The translations under genes and the position numbers were made by a program. This document shows positions 33,887-43,516 of a DNA stretch of 64,000 nucleotides, piece by piece. Below the pieces are notes generated by a model. It saw only the letters and a program-made list of their open reading frames with translations, did not search any database and was not told where the DNA came from. Source of the DNA: Larkinella sp. C7. GTDB taxonomy: Bacteria; Bacteroidota; Bacteroidia; Cytophagales; Spirosomataceae. The DNA lies in assembly GCF_006149005.1 (NCBI RefSeq), contig NZ_VBSL01000001.1:1063443-1127442 (forward strand). Reading direction: 5' to 3'. The first letter of the stretch is position 1, and every line of letters begins with the position of its first letter.

Positions 33887-36286
33887 TTACCGGGTAATCA
33901 GCAAACTGCCGCTCCGGTGGGGCTGCGAGTCTCCGGGTTTAATCACGTAATGGTAGACCGCCGGGGGCAAATCCTGCCCTGCGCTTTTGCCATCCCACGG
34001 CTGCGAATAGCCCTGGGAAACAAAAACCGGATTGCCCCAGCGGTTGTATACTTCAACCTGACAATCAGGATAATCACTGATTCCCCGGATCACCCAATGG
34101 TCATTCATTCCGTCGTTGTTGGGCGTAAAAGCATCCGGGATAAAAAGGGCCGTCATCACCGTTACCGTCAACCGGGTGGTGTATTCACAGCCCTGCGGGG
34201 AAGTAGCCCTCACCCGATACGTGGTGGTGGTATCGGGGCTCGCAAAAGGCTGGGCGGCCACCGGACTGCTCAATCCGATGGAGGGTGTCCAGTAATACTG
34301 GAGCGAATCGAGGCTGTTTTTGTTCAACTGAACCTCGCTGCCCCGCCGAACCGTCGCGTCGGCAACGGCAATGGTCGGCGCCTGATGCACGACCACCGTC
34401 TGCTGCGCCCGGCCCGGACAGGTATTGCCCGGCATCGACAGCGTGTAGGTAATCACAAATTGACCCGGTCCGGTTTTGGCCGGATCAAATTCCAGACCCG
34501 AAACACCCGCAGCCGCCCTTCCCACACCGGCAAACGTTCCGCCACCGGGTTCGGCACTCAGGGCCAGGCGTCCGGTGGCATTTTCGCAAAGGGCCGGTAA
34601 AGGGGCCATTGTAACGGTGGGCGCGGTTTTAAATTGCAGCAGAACCTCTTCGGAAGTGGCCTGGCACTGGTTGGTGTCGGTAACGGTTAACACATAATGA
34701 CCGGCTTGTGTGACTGCCAGCGACGCTCCGGCTTCCTGATCGATGAGGGTTCCGGTATTGGCCCACTGGTAGGTATAGGTCGGGCGGGTGATGGCGTTCA
34801 ACCGGATGGTATCGCCGGAACAGGCCGTCGTCAATGCCGGGGGCACAATCGACGCCTGCGGTTTGGGCTTCACCCGAACCATGACGCTGTCGGTGACGAC
34901 GCAGCCGGTAATAGCACTCGTGATCTGAACCTTGTATTCACCGGTTTCATGCGGCTGATAATCCGGCTCGCTGGCCCCCGGAAACACGCGGTCATCTTTG
35001 AACCACGCGTACGAATACGGGCCTTCAGGGGCTTTCAGGATAACGGATTTTCCGTCGCAGAACGTGGTCGGCCCCGTCGCGGTCAGCTTCAGGGTGTCGG
35101 CTTCCGACAGGTCGACTTTCACGCTGGTCTGCGCCGGGCTGGGTTTCCCGCAGGTGTTCCGGAATTGCTTGACCACCGTATAATTTCCGGATTCTCTGGC
35201 CACCAGCGTAGCCAGGGTATCGCCCGGCAGATTGATACCATCGCGTTGCCACTGATACGACCAGGTGGGGGAAGCGTCGGTTTTGAGGGTTACGCTTTGA
35301 CCCTGGCAGGCTGATACGCTCGAAATGGTGCCGTTTGCTGCCTTTCCGATCCGGGCATTTTCGGGGGCTTTCTCCAGCGTAATCATTGGAGCGGGTGGTG
35401 TGTTATTGGGGCAATCGACAACGGCCAGTTGAAAATCCCGCCGAACAGAACCGATCCGTTTTCCATCCCGGTATTCTTCGCACAAAACCGCAAAAGCAAA
35501 CAGGCCAACCTGGCTGGCCGTTACGGTGAGCACCCCGGTTTCGGCGTTGACCTGAAGACCCGGCGTACCGGGTACGGAACTGGCCGCACTGAAACCGGCT
35601 TTCCACCCGACGGTCGGATAGGTCGAACTGGGCTGGTTGTCAAAGGCAACACCCTGGTTCGTAAAGCCTTTGTAGGGCGTGACAATCGAATATTTGAGCT
35701 GATCGCCATCGGCGTCGGTGGCCTTGAAGCTGAACGTGAACGGTTGTCCCTTACAGGCATATTCGCCCGTAGGAACCGAAAAAACCGGTGACGAATTCGG
35801 GACGGTTTGGACAGGTGGAAAATCCAGGTAAAAAACCATGCCCGACTCGTCGGCCTGAACGATGTTATCGATGGCTCCGCTGCGGCAACACACCCCGTGG
35901 ACGACGTAATAGCCATCGGGATCGTCGAAACGATCGCCGGACAGTTCAATCGCTTTGCTGTAAATGATTTCGCGAAGTTTCAGGGGCCGAAGTTGCGCAC
36001 AGGCCTGATTGGAAACGGCCAGCGCCTGCTCACTGAGTAGGGGAAGTTCGAACTCACCCATTTTCAGATTGTCCCGTCGGCGGTAAATGGCCAGTTTGAG
36101 GCTTGGTTTAATGTCGCCCGCCCGGCTGTTCTGTTCGTCGATGAACAAATCCAGCGACAAGGTGTATTGGTCAGGGGCTGCCCCGGCGGTAAGCCGGACA
36201 TTACCGCCGACGATGTGTGAAGCTGATCCCCAACGACTTAAGCCGATGAACACCAGAAATAAAAGAATCGTATTCCGTTGAGCCAT
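33887..36286 (-). CDS. T9SS-secreted multidomain Ig-like protein (type B sorting domain)
   Basis: 799 residues from the ATG at 36286 (a start three codons earlier is possible). Signal peptide ends at GSASHIVGG. The body has a beta-sandwich N-terminus, several Cys-rich PKD/Ig-like repeats (NPFTWSYQW-like units such as SPTWSYQWQRDGINLPGD, TYTYQWANTGTLIDQEAG) and a closing gliding-motility-type CTD (FIPDAFTPNNDGMNDHWVI, YNRWGNPVFVSQGYSQPWDG), the type B signal of the Bacteroidota type IX system. It is exported and attached to the cell surface; likely adhesive. Divergent from recG. Confidence 0.9.
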   Translation of the reverse strand: MAQRNTILLFLVFIGLSRWGSASHIVGGNVRLTAGAAPDQYTLSLDLFIDEQNSRAGDIKPSLKLAIYRRRDNLKMGEFELPLLSEQALAVSNQACAQLRPLKLREIIYSKAIELSGDRFDDPDGYYVVHGVCCRSGAIDNIVQADESGMVFYLDFPPVQTVPNSSPVFSVPTGEYACKGQPFTFSFKATDADGDQLKYSIVTPYKGFTNQGVAFDNQPSSTYPTVGWKAGFSAASSVPGTPGLQVNAETGVLTVTASQVGLFAFAVLCEEYRDGKRIGSVRRDFQLAVVDCPNNTPPAPMITLEKAPENARIGKAANGTISSVSACQGQSVTLKTDASPTWSYQWQRDGINLPGDTLATLVARESGNYTVVKQFRNTCGKPSPAQTSVKVDLSEADTLKLTATGPTTFCDGKSVILKAPEGPYSYAWFKDDRVFPGASEPDYQPHETGEYKVQITSAITGCVVTDSVMVRVKPKPQASIVPPALTTACSGDTIRLNAITRPTYTYQWANTGTLIDQEAGASLAVTQAGHYVLTVTDTNQCQATSEEVLLQFKTAPTVTMAPLPALCENATGRLALSAEPGGGTFAGVGRAAAGVSGLEFDPAKTGPGQFVITYTLSMPGNTCPGRAQQTVVVHQAPTIAVADATVRRGSEVQLNKNSLDSLQYYWTPSIGLSSPVAAQPFASPDTTTTYRVRATSPQGCEYTTRLTVTVMTALFIPDAFTPNNDGMNDHWVIRGISDYPDCQVEVYNRWGNPVFVSQGYSQPWDGKSAGQDLPPAVYHYVIKPGDSQPHRSGSLLITR

Positions 36287-36449
36287 AGACCACATGCTAT
36301 CCCGGTATATTCTTACAAAAAGTAAGCCATTATGGCAGAAGTTAAAAGAATCGTTCTAAAAATTTTCATTATCAGCCCTTTATTCCCTGATTTCAAGCGA
36401 CAAATTGGTATCAACTCATCCGAAAAACAGTATCTTTTACGAAATTTTG

Positions 36450-36457
36450 TAGTTTTG
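36450..36457 (+). promoter_or_regulatory. candidate -7 element of recG
   Basis: TAGTTTTG matches TAnnTTTG 65 bases before the recG ATG. The expected upstream TTG is not clear. Confidence 0.3.
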
Positions 36458-36521
36458 GTTAACCACAAGGCTGACTCCCGAACCATTCCGCCCCGGCGGG
36501 GTTGTTCAACAAATTGAGGGT

Positions 36522-38624
36522 ATGACTGAGCGCGTAACGTTTTTCGACACAAAAATTGACTATTTGAAGGGTGTGGGCCCTCAGCGGGCGTCGTTACTCA
36601 ATACCGAACTCAACATTTTTACGTACCGGGACCTGATTCAGTATTACCCATTCCGGCACGAAGACCGCACCCGCTTCACCACCATCATTGAACTCTCAGA
36701 AGCCCTGCCGGCGGCTCAGGTTATCGGGCGTATCCGCGACTGGGCGGTGATCGGCGAAGGCCCCAAGAAGCGCCTGGTGGCCGAGTTTACCGACCATACC
36801 GGTTCGATGGATCTGGTTTTTTTTCAGGGTATTTCGCATTTTGAGAAATTTCTGCGCCCCGGTGCCGAATACATCGCCTACGGCAAACCCATTGCTTTTG
36901 GCAGCAAATACAGCATCACCCACCCGGAACTCGACCCCCTGACGGCCGAAAACGAGCAGGGCAGCACGTTTCACCCGGTTTATAACCTGACTGAAAAGCT
37001 GCGCCGGATGCGGGTCGACAGCAAGCTGATTGCCCGCATGATGCAGCATTTGCTCGAAATAGCGTATCCGCATATTCACGAAACGCTGCCCAATTCGCTG
37101 CTGGAAAAATACCGGATGATCTCGAAAGCCGACGCGATTGAGAACATCCATCTGCCCAAGAGCCAGGCCTGGCTGAAGCAGGCCGAACGACGGCTGAAGT
37201 TCGAAGAGCTGTTTTACAACCAGTTGCGGCTGATCAAAAACAAGCTGATTCACAAAACGGAATACCCGGGTCAGGTATTCCGGAACATGACGCTGCTGAC
37301 CCGGTTTTACAGGGAATTCATGCCGTTCTCACTAACCGATGCCCAGAAGCGGGTTTTGCGCGAAATTCACGCCGATCTGGTCAGTGGAAAACAGATGAAC
37401 CGACTGTTGCAGGGCGACGTCGGCAGCGGCAAAACGATCGTCGCCTTCATTGCCATGCTCATGGCAATCGACAACGGCGCTCAGGCTTGTATCATGGCCC
37501 CCACCGAAATTCTGGCCGACCAGCATTACTACGGACTGAAAGTATTTGCCGACCAACTGGGCCTGACCATTGGGCGGCTGACGGGCTCAACCCGTACCAA
37601 AGGCCGCCGGATCATTCACGAGCAGTTGCAAAGCGGTATGATGCACATCATTGTCGGCACGCACGCGCTGCTGGAAGATGTGGTGCAGTTCAAGAACCTC
37701 GGTTTGTGCATCATTGACGAGCAACACCGGTTTGGCGTGGCCCAGCGTGCCCGGCTCTGGAACAAAAATCAGGAGATTTACCCGCACATGATGGTCATGA
37801 CGGCCACACCCATTCCGCGGACGCTGGCAATGACGCTCTACGGCAACCTCGATCTGTCGGTGATCGATGAACTCCCGGCGGGTCGGAAGCCAATCAAAAC
37901 CGTTCATCGGTACGACACCCACCGGCTGGAAGTGTTCGGGTTCATCCGGCAACAAATTGAGCAGGGACGTCAAATCTATATTGTCTATCCCTTGATCGAG
38001 GAATCGGAGAAACTGGACTTCAAGGACCTCATGGACGGACACGAAAGCATCACGCGGGCGTTTCCGAATCATCCCATTGGCGTTCTGCACGGACGGATGA
38101 CGGGTTACGACAAGGATTTTGAAATGGACCGGTTTGTGAAAGGCGAGACCAAAATCATGGTGGCAACAACCGTGATCGAGGTCGGCGTAAACGTTCCGAA
38201 TGCCAGTGTGATGGTGGTCGAAAGTGCCGAGCGGTTCGGGCTGGCGCAGTTGCACCAGTTGCGGGGGCGCGTCGGGCGGGGTGCCGAGCAATCGTACTGC
38301 ATTCTGATGACGGATTACAAGCTCTCCAAAGAAACCCGCACCCGCATCGAGACGCTGGTAAAAACCAACAACGGGTTTGAAATTGCCGACGTGGACCTCC
38401 AGCTTCGCGGACCCGGCGACCTCTCCGGCACGCAGCAAAGCGGCATTGCCGACCTGATTCTGGCCGACCTGGCCAAAGACGGTGCCATTTTGATGGCGGC
38501 CCGCGAATCGGCGCAACAGATTCTGGACGAAGATCCCGATTTGATTTTGCCCCAGCACGCCCCAATCCGCAACCAGGTAGAAATGCAGCGGGCGGACGAA
38601 ACGAACTGGAGCCGGATTAGTTAG
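36522..38624 (+). CDS. recG: ATP-dependent DNA helicase RecG
   Basis: 700 residues, cytoplasmic. It regresses stalled forks and branch-migrates recombination intermediates. The N-terminal wedge/OB part (YLKGVGPQRASLLNTELNIF, VIGRIRDWAVIGEGPKKR) leads into the helicase core: Walker A GDVGSGKTIVA near residue 303, DEQH box IIDEQHRFGVAQR, MTATPIPRTLAMTLYG, and RGRVGRGAEQSYC at motif VI. The TRG-type C-terminus (FEIADVDLQLRGPGDLSG) is present. It is slightly longer than E. coli RecG (693). Convergent with the caspase gene. Confidence 0.98.
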   Translation: MTERVTFFDTKIDYLKGVGPQRASLLNTELNIFTYRDLIQYYPFRHEDRTRFTTIIELSEALPAAQVIGRIRDWAVIGEGPKKRLVAEFTDHTGSMDLVFFQGISHFEKFLRPGAEYIAYGKPIAFGSKYSITHPELDPLTAENEQGSTFHPVYNLTEKLRRMRVDSKLIARMMQHLLEIAYPHIHETLPNSLLEKYRMISKADAIENIHLPKSQAWLKQAERRLKFEELFYNQLRLIKNKLIHKTEYPGQVFRNMTLLTRFYREFMPFSLTDAQKRVLREIHADLVSGKQMNRLLQGDVGSGKTIVAFIAMLMAIDNGAQACIMAPTEILADQHYYGLKVFADQLGLTIGRLTGSTRTKGRRIIHEQLQSGMMHIIVGTHALLEDVVQFKNLGLCIIDEQHRFGVAQRARLWNKNQEIYPHMMVMTATPIPRTLAMTLYGNLDLSVIDELPAGRKPIKTVHRYDTHRLEVFGFIRQQIEQGRQIYIVYPLIEESEKLDFKDLMDGHESITRAFPNHPIGVLHGRMTGYDKDFEMDRFVKGETKIMVATTVIEVGVNVPNASVMVVESAERFGLAQLHQLRGRVGRGAEQSYCILMTDYKLSKETRTRIETLVKTNNGFEIADVDLQLRGPGDLSGTQQSGIADLILADLAKDGAILMAARESAQQILDEDPDLILPQHAPIRNQVEMQRADETNWSRIS

Positions 38625-38666
38625 TTCGCTGGTCGAGATTTGCACATCTTGATCAGCACGGTTTTA

Positions 38667-40700
38667 TCAGAATTTCAACTTGATTTCCTGCGCCATTTCG
38701 GTAACAACCTGCGGATTTTGCCGGTTTTTGGTTTGTCGTTTCACCTCAATCTGCGTGCGCAGCAAGACATCATCCAGCACTTCGCCCGACCGGAGATGAT
38801 TGAGCAGCGAGCGCGTATATACGCCATTTCGTCCGGAACTATTCTCGGCAACATTCCCCCAACCGGTTGCCATGGCCAGGTACATATTGCCTTCGCCGGA
38901 AAGATCGCCAACGGGTTTAAAACCTCGGGAACCGCCCCGATTGAAGGATTTAAACGGATTATCGCGGCAGGCATCCATGATAATGACGTTAAAAGCCGCT
39001 TGGGTATTCCGGCGCATCCGATCAATCAGTTTCTGTACATCCACCCCCTGGAGATCCACATCATCCGGGTCCGTTAGCTTTGCGTCCACCGGAATCAGGT
39101 AGTTGTGGTTATCAAATTCGATTCCGTGTCCGGCATAGAAAAACAGCGCAACATCGGCGTTTTTAAGTTGTTGATTAAACTGACCAATGCTTGTTTCAAG
39201 CGCAGATTTGGTAGAATTGGTCACCAGCGTCACCAAAAAGCCCAGCGCGCGCAGCCGATCAGCGATATCGGTGGCATCGTTGACGGGTATTCCTTCCAGC
39301 GATGACCCATTCTGGTAAGCGGAATTGCCAACCACGAGCGCAAAGCGTCGGGGAAACGCCATAACAACGGGTTGCTGGGCGGCTGGTTGCGGAGTGGCAG
39401 CCGTGGTGGTGGGGTTATCCCGAACCGGTTTTGGGTCAGTCGTCGGTTTTGATTCGGCGGGTCGCTGCGCAACCGGACTGGCAGGCGTGGTAGTTAAAAA
39501 CGGCGCGTCGTCGGTTGGCGTGATACAGATCACGTTTTTATCCTGAAACTGCTTCAGAATGTTTTCCAGATTGGTCAAATGCTCATTCAAATCGGCTTCC
39601 GTACTCTTGGTTTGTCTGGCTCGTTCAAAATACGGTACGACTTTTTTAAATGTGCCGCATACCTGCCCTTCCACTTTTTTGCCGTACTGGCTGTATTCCG
39701 CCGAGCTCATACCATCCACTACTTTTTTTAGTTTAACGGCCTGATTAAAGTACCGAACGCCCATGTTGAAATTGGCATCATAATTACCGGGATCAAGGGC
39801 AAGGGCACGCGTCAGGTAGTACTTTTCCAGTTCCTTTTCCCGCGCGTATTTCTGCCTGGCCTCCTCCAGCCGCCGGCCAGATTCCAACGCGGCTGAAGCG
39901 TGCATGGCCGACTGGTCATTCGCTTCCAGTTGGGCGATTGTAGCCTGATTATCAGTAATGCGTTGTTTTACCGTGCCTAGTTGACGTTTCAATTCGGCAT
40001 TTTGGGGTTGTTTCCTGAGGAGCGCATTGAGTCGCTTCTGCTCAGTCAGATAGACATCCAGCGTTTTTTTCGTATCCGCCAGTTGTTTCCCCAGGTCGCT
40101 TTCTTTCTTGGTCTCGATTTCCAGTTTGTCAACTTCCTCGTCTGTTTTGGTAGCCCTATTCGTGTAGATGATGGAAAGATTAACGAGACTTTGTACATCG
40201 TTCGGATTTCGCTCAACCGCCTTTTTTAAATTGTCAATTGCCTCATCGATCCGATTGGCAGTCAAAAAAATATTGATTCGTTCGTTGGCAAGATCCCGGT
40301 TCGTGGGGTGGATGGCAATGGCTTTTTCGAGCGTAGAAAGGGCCTTTTCATAGTTCTGATCGGCTTTATAAAACGATGACAAGGTGTAAAAAACTGCAGC
40401 ATCCCGCCCTCCACGCGCAACGTATTTTTCAAATTGCGTTATTGCCGTTGGCTCATCTTTTAGTTGTTGAGCAGCAATTCCGGTGTAAAGTGGAGCAATG
40501 GTGTCATTCGGCATGAGGCTTCCGGCTTCCGACATGTGTAGGATAGCGGCCGTGAAGTTTTTTTTCTGATAAGCGGCAACGCCCAGGTCCATCAAATCCT
40601 TGTATCTTTTCGCGTCATTTTTCTGCGCCTGAGCAGCCGGTATGCATTCAAACACACTGATAAAAAGCCACAGTAGGGTGGCAATTGTTTTTTTATCCAT
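38667..40700 (-). CDS. TPR-containing secreted caspase-like peptidase
   Basis: 677 residues from the ATG at 40700, which starts a signal peptide (MDKKTIATLLWLFISVFECI, cleavage near AAQAQ). Residues ~35-400 carry TPR helices and a coiled coil; a Pro/Thr/Gln linker follows; the C-terminal ~230 residues form a caspase p20-like domain. Catalytic His is ~525 (FFYAGHGIEF) and Cys ~578 (IMDACRDNPF), both present. Bacterial caspase-like proteins cut after Arg/Lys/Asp-type residues and may regulate envelope or defence proteins, here probably in the periplasm. Convergent with recG. Confidence 0.88.
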   Translation of the reverse strand: MDKKTIATLLWLFISVFECIPAAQAQKNDAKRYKDLMDLGVAAYQKKNFTAAILHMSEAGSLMPNDTIAPLYTGIAAQQLKDEPTAITQFEKYVARGGRDAAVFYTLSSFYKADQNYEKALSTLEKAIAIHPTNRDLANERINIFLTANRIDEAIDNLKKAVERNPNDVQSLVNLSIIYTNRATKTDEEVDKLEIETKKESDLGKQLADTKKTLDVYLTEQKRLNALLRKQPQNAELKRQLGTVKQRITDNQATIAQLEANDQSAMHASAALESGRRLEEARQKYAREKELEKYYLTRALALDPGNYDANFNMGVRYFNQAVKLKKVVDGMSSAEYSQYGKKVEGQVCGTFKKVVPYFERARQTKSTEADLNEHLTNLENILKQFQDKNVICITPTDDAPFLTTTPASPVAQRPAESKPTTDPKPVRDNPTTTAATPQPAAQQPVVMAFPRRFALVVGNSAYQNGSSLEGIPVNDATDIADRLRALGFLVTLVTNSTKSALETSIGQFNQQLKNADVALFFYAGHGIEFDNHNYLIPVDAKLTDPDDVDLQGVDVQKLIDRMRRNTQAAFNVIIMDACRDNPFKSFNRGGSRGFKPVGDLSGEGNMYLAMATGWGNVAENSSGRNGVYTRSLLNHLRSGEVLDDVLLRTQIEVKRQTKNRQNPQVVTEMAQEIKLKF

Positions 40701-40947
40701 TTTCAACATGCTTTCATTTCGCTTCAAACTTCCGACTCAAACAATAGGCAACGGCTGGAGGGGTAGTATGGTTGCAAAGACCTAAACCGGCGAAAAGAGA
40801 ACCGATCAGAAACAAACTCCATCAAATACCCTCAGCTAAAAATGCCCAATCAGGCAATAAGTTATCATCTGAATTGAAAAAAAAAGCATAAATGGTAACA
40901 AAATCACAATTACCCCAATCCTTGTATATTTACCCCAAAATAATCGG

Positions 40948-41874
40948 ATGCTCTCCCGTCGCCACTTCCTTCAATCCTCCACCCTGCTGGCGGGCAGTCT
41001 GCTCGTTCCACCGGTACCGTTTTTGAAAACCGCCCCAAAACCGCTGCGGCTGGGCGGCCCCATCTTTCTGAAAAGCGACGACCCGGCGGAACTGGCGCGC
41101 GAACACCGGCGGCTGAACTACAGCTCGGCGTATGTTCCGGCGGTCAAGCTGACGGAAACCGCCAGAATTGCCGCCATCCGGAAGGCTTTTTCGGATCAAA
41201 ACGTCCTCATTGCCGAAGTCGGCGCCTGGGTCAACATGCTGGATCTGGATACCGAAAAACGGAGCAAAAACCTGGCGTATGTCACCGAGCGCCTGGCATT
41301 GGCCGAAGAGATTGGGGCGCTCACCTGCGTAAACATCGCCGGTTCCTACAACCCGAAGCAGTGGGATGGCCCGGATGCCCGCAATCTGACGAAAGAATAC
41401 TTCGACGCGACGGTAGAAAACTGCCGGAAGGTCATTGATGCCGTCAAACCGAAAAAGGCCAAATTCGCCCTAGAAATGATGGGCTGGAGTTTGCCCGATG
41501 GGCCGGATTCGTACCTGAAATTCATCAAGGCTATCGACCGCCCGGCTTTTGGGGCGCACGTCGACATCGCCAACATCATCAACACACCCGAACGGTTTTA
41601 CAACAACGCGGCCCTGATTAACGAGACTTTCCGGAAGTTAAGCCGCTGGATTGTGGCGGTTCATGCCAAAGATGTCCACGGCAAGGATGTGCATTTTGCC
41701 GAAACCATGCCGGGTCGCGGAACGCTTGATTACGTTGCCTACATCCGAAATGTCACCGCCTTACCGCAGGAAGTCCCCTTTATGCTCGAACACCTCCGCA
41801 CCCCGGAAGAATACGACGAAGCCCGGCAATTCGTCATTCGCAAAGCGACCGAAGCGGGGATTCCGCTGGCGTAA
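40948..41874 (+). CDS. Tat-exported sugar-phosphate isomerase/epimerase-like TIM barrel
   Basis: 308 residues with a twin-arginine signal (MLSRRHFLQSSTLLAG). The mature protein is a xylose-isomerase-like TIM barrel: metal ligands likely at E (FALEMMGWSL), D and H (FGAHVDIANIIN), H (VAVHAKDVHGKDVHF) and E (PFMLEHLRTPEEY). The family interconverts keto- and aldo-sugars or inositols. Exported versions act on periplasmic or extracellular sugars. The gene is solo on this strand, between the caspase and DUF4369 genes. Substrate unknown. Confidence 0.86.
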   Translation: MLSRRHFLQSSTLLAGSLLVPPVPFLKTAPKPLRLGGPIFLKSDDPAELAREHRRLNYSSAYVPAVKLTETARIAAIRKAFSDQNVLIAEVGAWVNMLDLDTEKRSKNLAYVTERLALAEEIGALTCVNIAGSYNPKQWDGPDARNLTKEYFDATVENCRKVIDAVKPKKAKFALEMMGWSLPDGPDSYLKFIKAIDRPAFGAHVDIANIINTPERFYNNAALINETFRKLSRWIVAVHAKDVHGKDVHFAETMPGRGTLDYVAYIRNVTALPQEVPFMLEHLRTPEEYDEARQFVIRKATEAGIPLA

Positions 41875-41897
41875 AAACCGGAAAACAAAAACCAGTC

Positions 41898-42569
41898 CTA
41901 CTTCAACTGATTCTGCAAACGTTTGGCCAGCGTGTGACTCTTGAACGAACTGCTGAGCTTGTCGTACATGGCGCGGGCTTCGGCTTTGGGAAACTGATTC
42001 CAGTACCAGTTCAGCAAATACAGGCTCAGTTGCGAATCAGGATTGGCCTTGATCTGCTCGGCCACTTTCTGGTTTTGTTCCGCCTTCAGCCGCTTTTCTT
42101 CCCGCACCACCCGGTTTGCAATGGCCGTATCACCGGTCGAACGCTGGCGGTCGTTGTACAAATCCATCAGCACCTCGCGGTAGGGGCGGTCTACTTCATT
42201 CTGAAATTTCAGCCAGCGGTCGGTCAGCGGTGAGCCTTTTACCTCGGCTTCGCGAAATGCGTCGCGGGTGCCTTCGAGGGTCAGATCACCGTCCCAGATA
42301 AATTGCACCTGCCCCGGCAAACCAGCCGCCACCACATTGTAGAAATCAATTTCAGGAATGGTGCGGCTAAACGTAAACTTGCCATCCACCGCCCGGGTCG
42401 AATCCACGATCAACGGCTTGCTGTTGGCATTATCGGTTTTCTTGAGGTACACCATAACCGTACCCAGTCCGTTGACATTGCCCTGCAGCCTGACGTTTTT
42501 CTGGGCCCGAACCGACGTAAAAAATCCAAGACTGAGGAGAAGGACGAGACTATAAATACTTTTTTTCAT
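41898..42569 (-). CDS. DUF4369 secreted protein lacking a thioredoxin domain
   Basis: 223 residues with signal peptide (ends TSVRAQ). The N-terminal ~110 residues are the DUF4369 beta domain (NVRLQGNVNGLGTVMVYL, PLIVDSTRAVDGKFTFSR), then a long charged helix (NRVVREEKRLKAEQNQKVAE) and a short tail. Most DUF4369 proteins end in an AhpC/TlpA thioredoxin fold; that part is absent here, so it is either a short sub-family or truncated. Located 24 bases after the isomerase gene on the opposite strand. Confidence 0.82.
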   Translation of the reverse strand: MKKSIYSLVLLLSLGFFTSVRAQKNVRLQGNVNGLGTVMVYLKKTDNANSKPLIVDSTRAVDGKFTFSRTIPEIDFYNVVAAGLPGQVQFIWDGDLTLEGTRDAFREAEVKGSPLTDRWLKFQNEVDRPYREVLMDLYNDRQRSTGDTAIANRVVREEKRLKAEQNQKVAEQIKANPDSQLSLYLLNWYWNQFPKAEARAMYDKLSSSFKSHTLAKRLQNQLK

Positions 42570-42619
42570 GACACGATGGTGAGGCTCTTTTAAGATTTGC
42601 CGTTAAATAAAACGTTTTG

Positions 42620-42642
42620 ATACCCGGAAGGTAACCGGGTAT
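42620..42642. repeat. small perfect palindrome upstream of the pseudogene
   Basis: ATACCCGG (42620-42627) and CCGGGTAT (42635-42642) with a 7-base loop. Could be an operator or hairpin; no T tract follows. Confidence 0.6.
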
Positions 42643-42766
42643 ATTACAGAGAATAAACCACAAAAATACCCTTTCTGTCTGCGTTTGGTGTCCGTAACCG
42701 GCAGTAAACTTATCCTCTGGCCTTTTCAAATCAAAACGGTCTCGTCACCCTCTATCATTCTGCTTC

Positions 42767-42960
42767 ATGGATGCCCTTTCGCCCACCGTTCCCTTGTCTT
42801 CCGAATCCCCGGCTACGTCGCCGTCCAGCCCGTTGCCACAGCCGACCGCATTCCAACCGTCGACGTCATTCGTGGTTTTGCGCTGCTCGGCATTCTGATG
42901 ATGAACATCCCATAGTTTGGCCTGTCGCACACGGCTACGCTCCGGTTTTTGTTGAGGGGA
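42767..42960 (+). pseudogene. remnant of a DUF418 membrane protein gene
   Basis: An N-terminal scrap of a DUF418 gene. In one frame MDALSPTVPLSSESPATSP opens; in the next frame the diagnostic start TVDVIRGFALLGILMMNIP is read, ending at TAG (42913-42915). Translation after the stop still looks like the family (FGLSHTATLRFLLRGI) for a few residues and then runs into a heptad hairpin. So it has a frameshift, an in-frame stop and loss of everything downstream. An alternative frame from 42685 keeps the same segment in frame but has no credible start. Confidence 0.72.
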
Positions 42961-42961
42961 A

Positions 42962-43038
42962 TTAAAATGAGGAATGCTAACTGTAAAAGTGGCAGGTAGT
43001 GAGCCTCTTCCTTTTACAGTTAGCATTCCTCATTTTAA
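42962..43038. repeat. heptad hairpin 10 (pseudogene to GNAT gene)
   Basis: Perfect 28-base arms (42962-42989, 43011-43038) with a 21-base loop. Words such as AAATGAG and GAATGCT match hairpin 11 almost exactly, though the two lie 2.3 kb apart. Confidence 0.9.
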
Positions 43039-43048
43039 ATTCCCTTTT

Positions 43049-43354
43049 TCACAATCCGTCTTCTTCCTTCGTCCAAACATCCGCATAGTCTTTCGGATGC
43101 CGTTTGAACCGGGCGTGAACGTATGGACAAAGCGGGATGACTTTCAGGCGGTTTTCCCGCGCATACGCCACCATCGCATCCAGCATCTGTTTGGCGTAGC
43201 CCTTTCCTTCGGCTTCCGGGACCACTTCCGTATGGTAAACCGTCAGGTTACCATCGGCGATATTGACCACCATTTCGCCAATTTTAACGCCCTCTTCGTA
43301 GAGGTAAAAAGCACCGGGATTTTTCTGATCCAGGTCTGGTTTGATTTCTGCCAT
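43049..43354 (-). CDS. YjdJ-type GNAT acetyltransferase
   Basis: 101 residues from the ATG at 43354 (MAEIKPDLDQKNPGAFYLYE); the longer frame adds 41 doubtful residues over the GGT promoter. Short YjdJ-type GCN5-related domain: YLYEEGVKIGEMVVN, VYHTEVVPEAEGKGYAKQMLDAMVAYA (acetyl-CoA pyrophosphate site), VIPLCPYVHARFKRHPKDY. Acetylates a small amine or protein; substrate unknown. Convergent with the pseudogene. Confidence 0.88.
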   Translation of the reverse strand: MAEIKPDLDQKNPGAFYLYEEGVKIGEMVVNIADGNLTVYHTEVVPEAEGKGYAKQMLDAMVAYARENRLKVIPLCPYVHARFKRHPKDYADVWTKEEDGL

Positions 43355-43516
43355 CGTATGGTACGGTAAACGAACGCTGCACCGGTCGTTGAAAAGTAGG
43401 GCGGCCGGTTTGCGGAAATATAGGAATAAATCGAATTCCGACCGCTTTTCAGGGCGAAATTCCACCCCGCTTCTCATTATTTGATAACTTACCCGCCGAG
43501 CCTACGCAATCACGGT

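Noticed and set aside
36313-36552. Short minus-strand frame with a hydrophobic tail
   Set aside because: Overlaps the recG start and promoter region, has no family match or start signal.
37587-38645. 352-codon antisense frame in recG
   Set aside because: Shadow of recG, no motif or start context.
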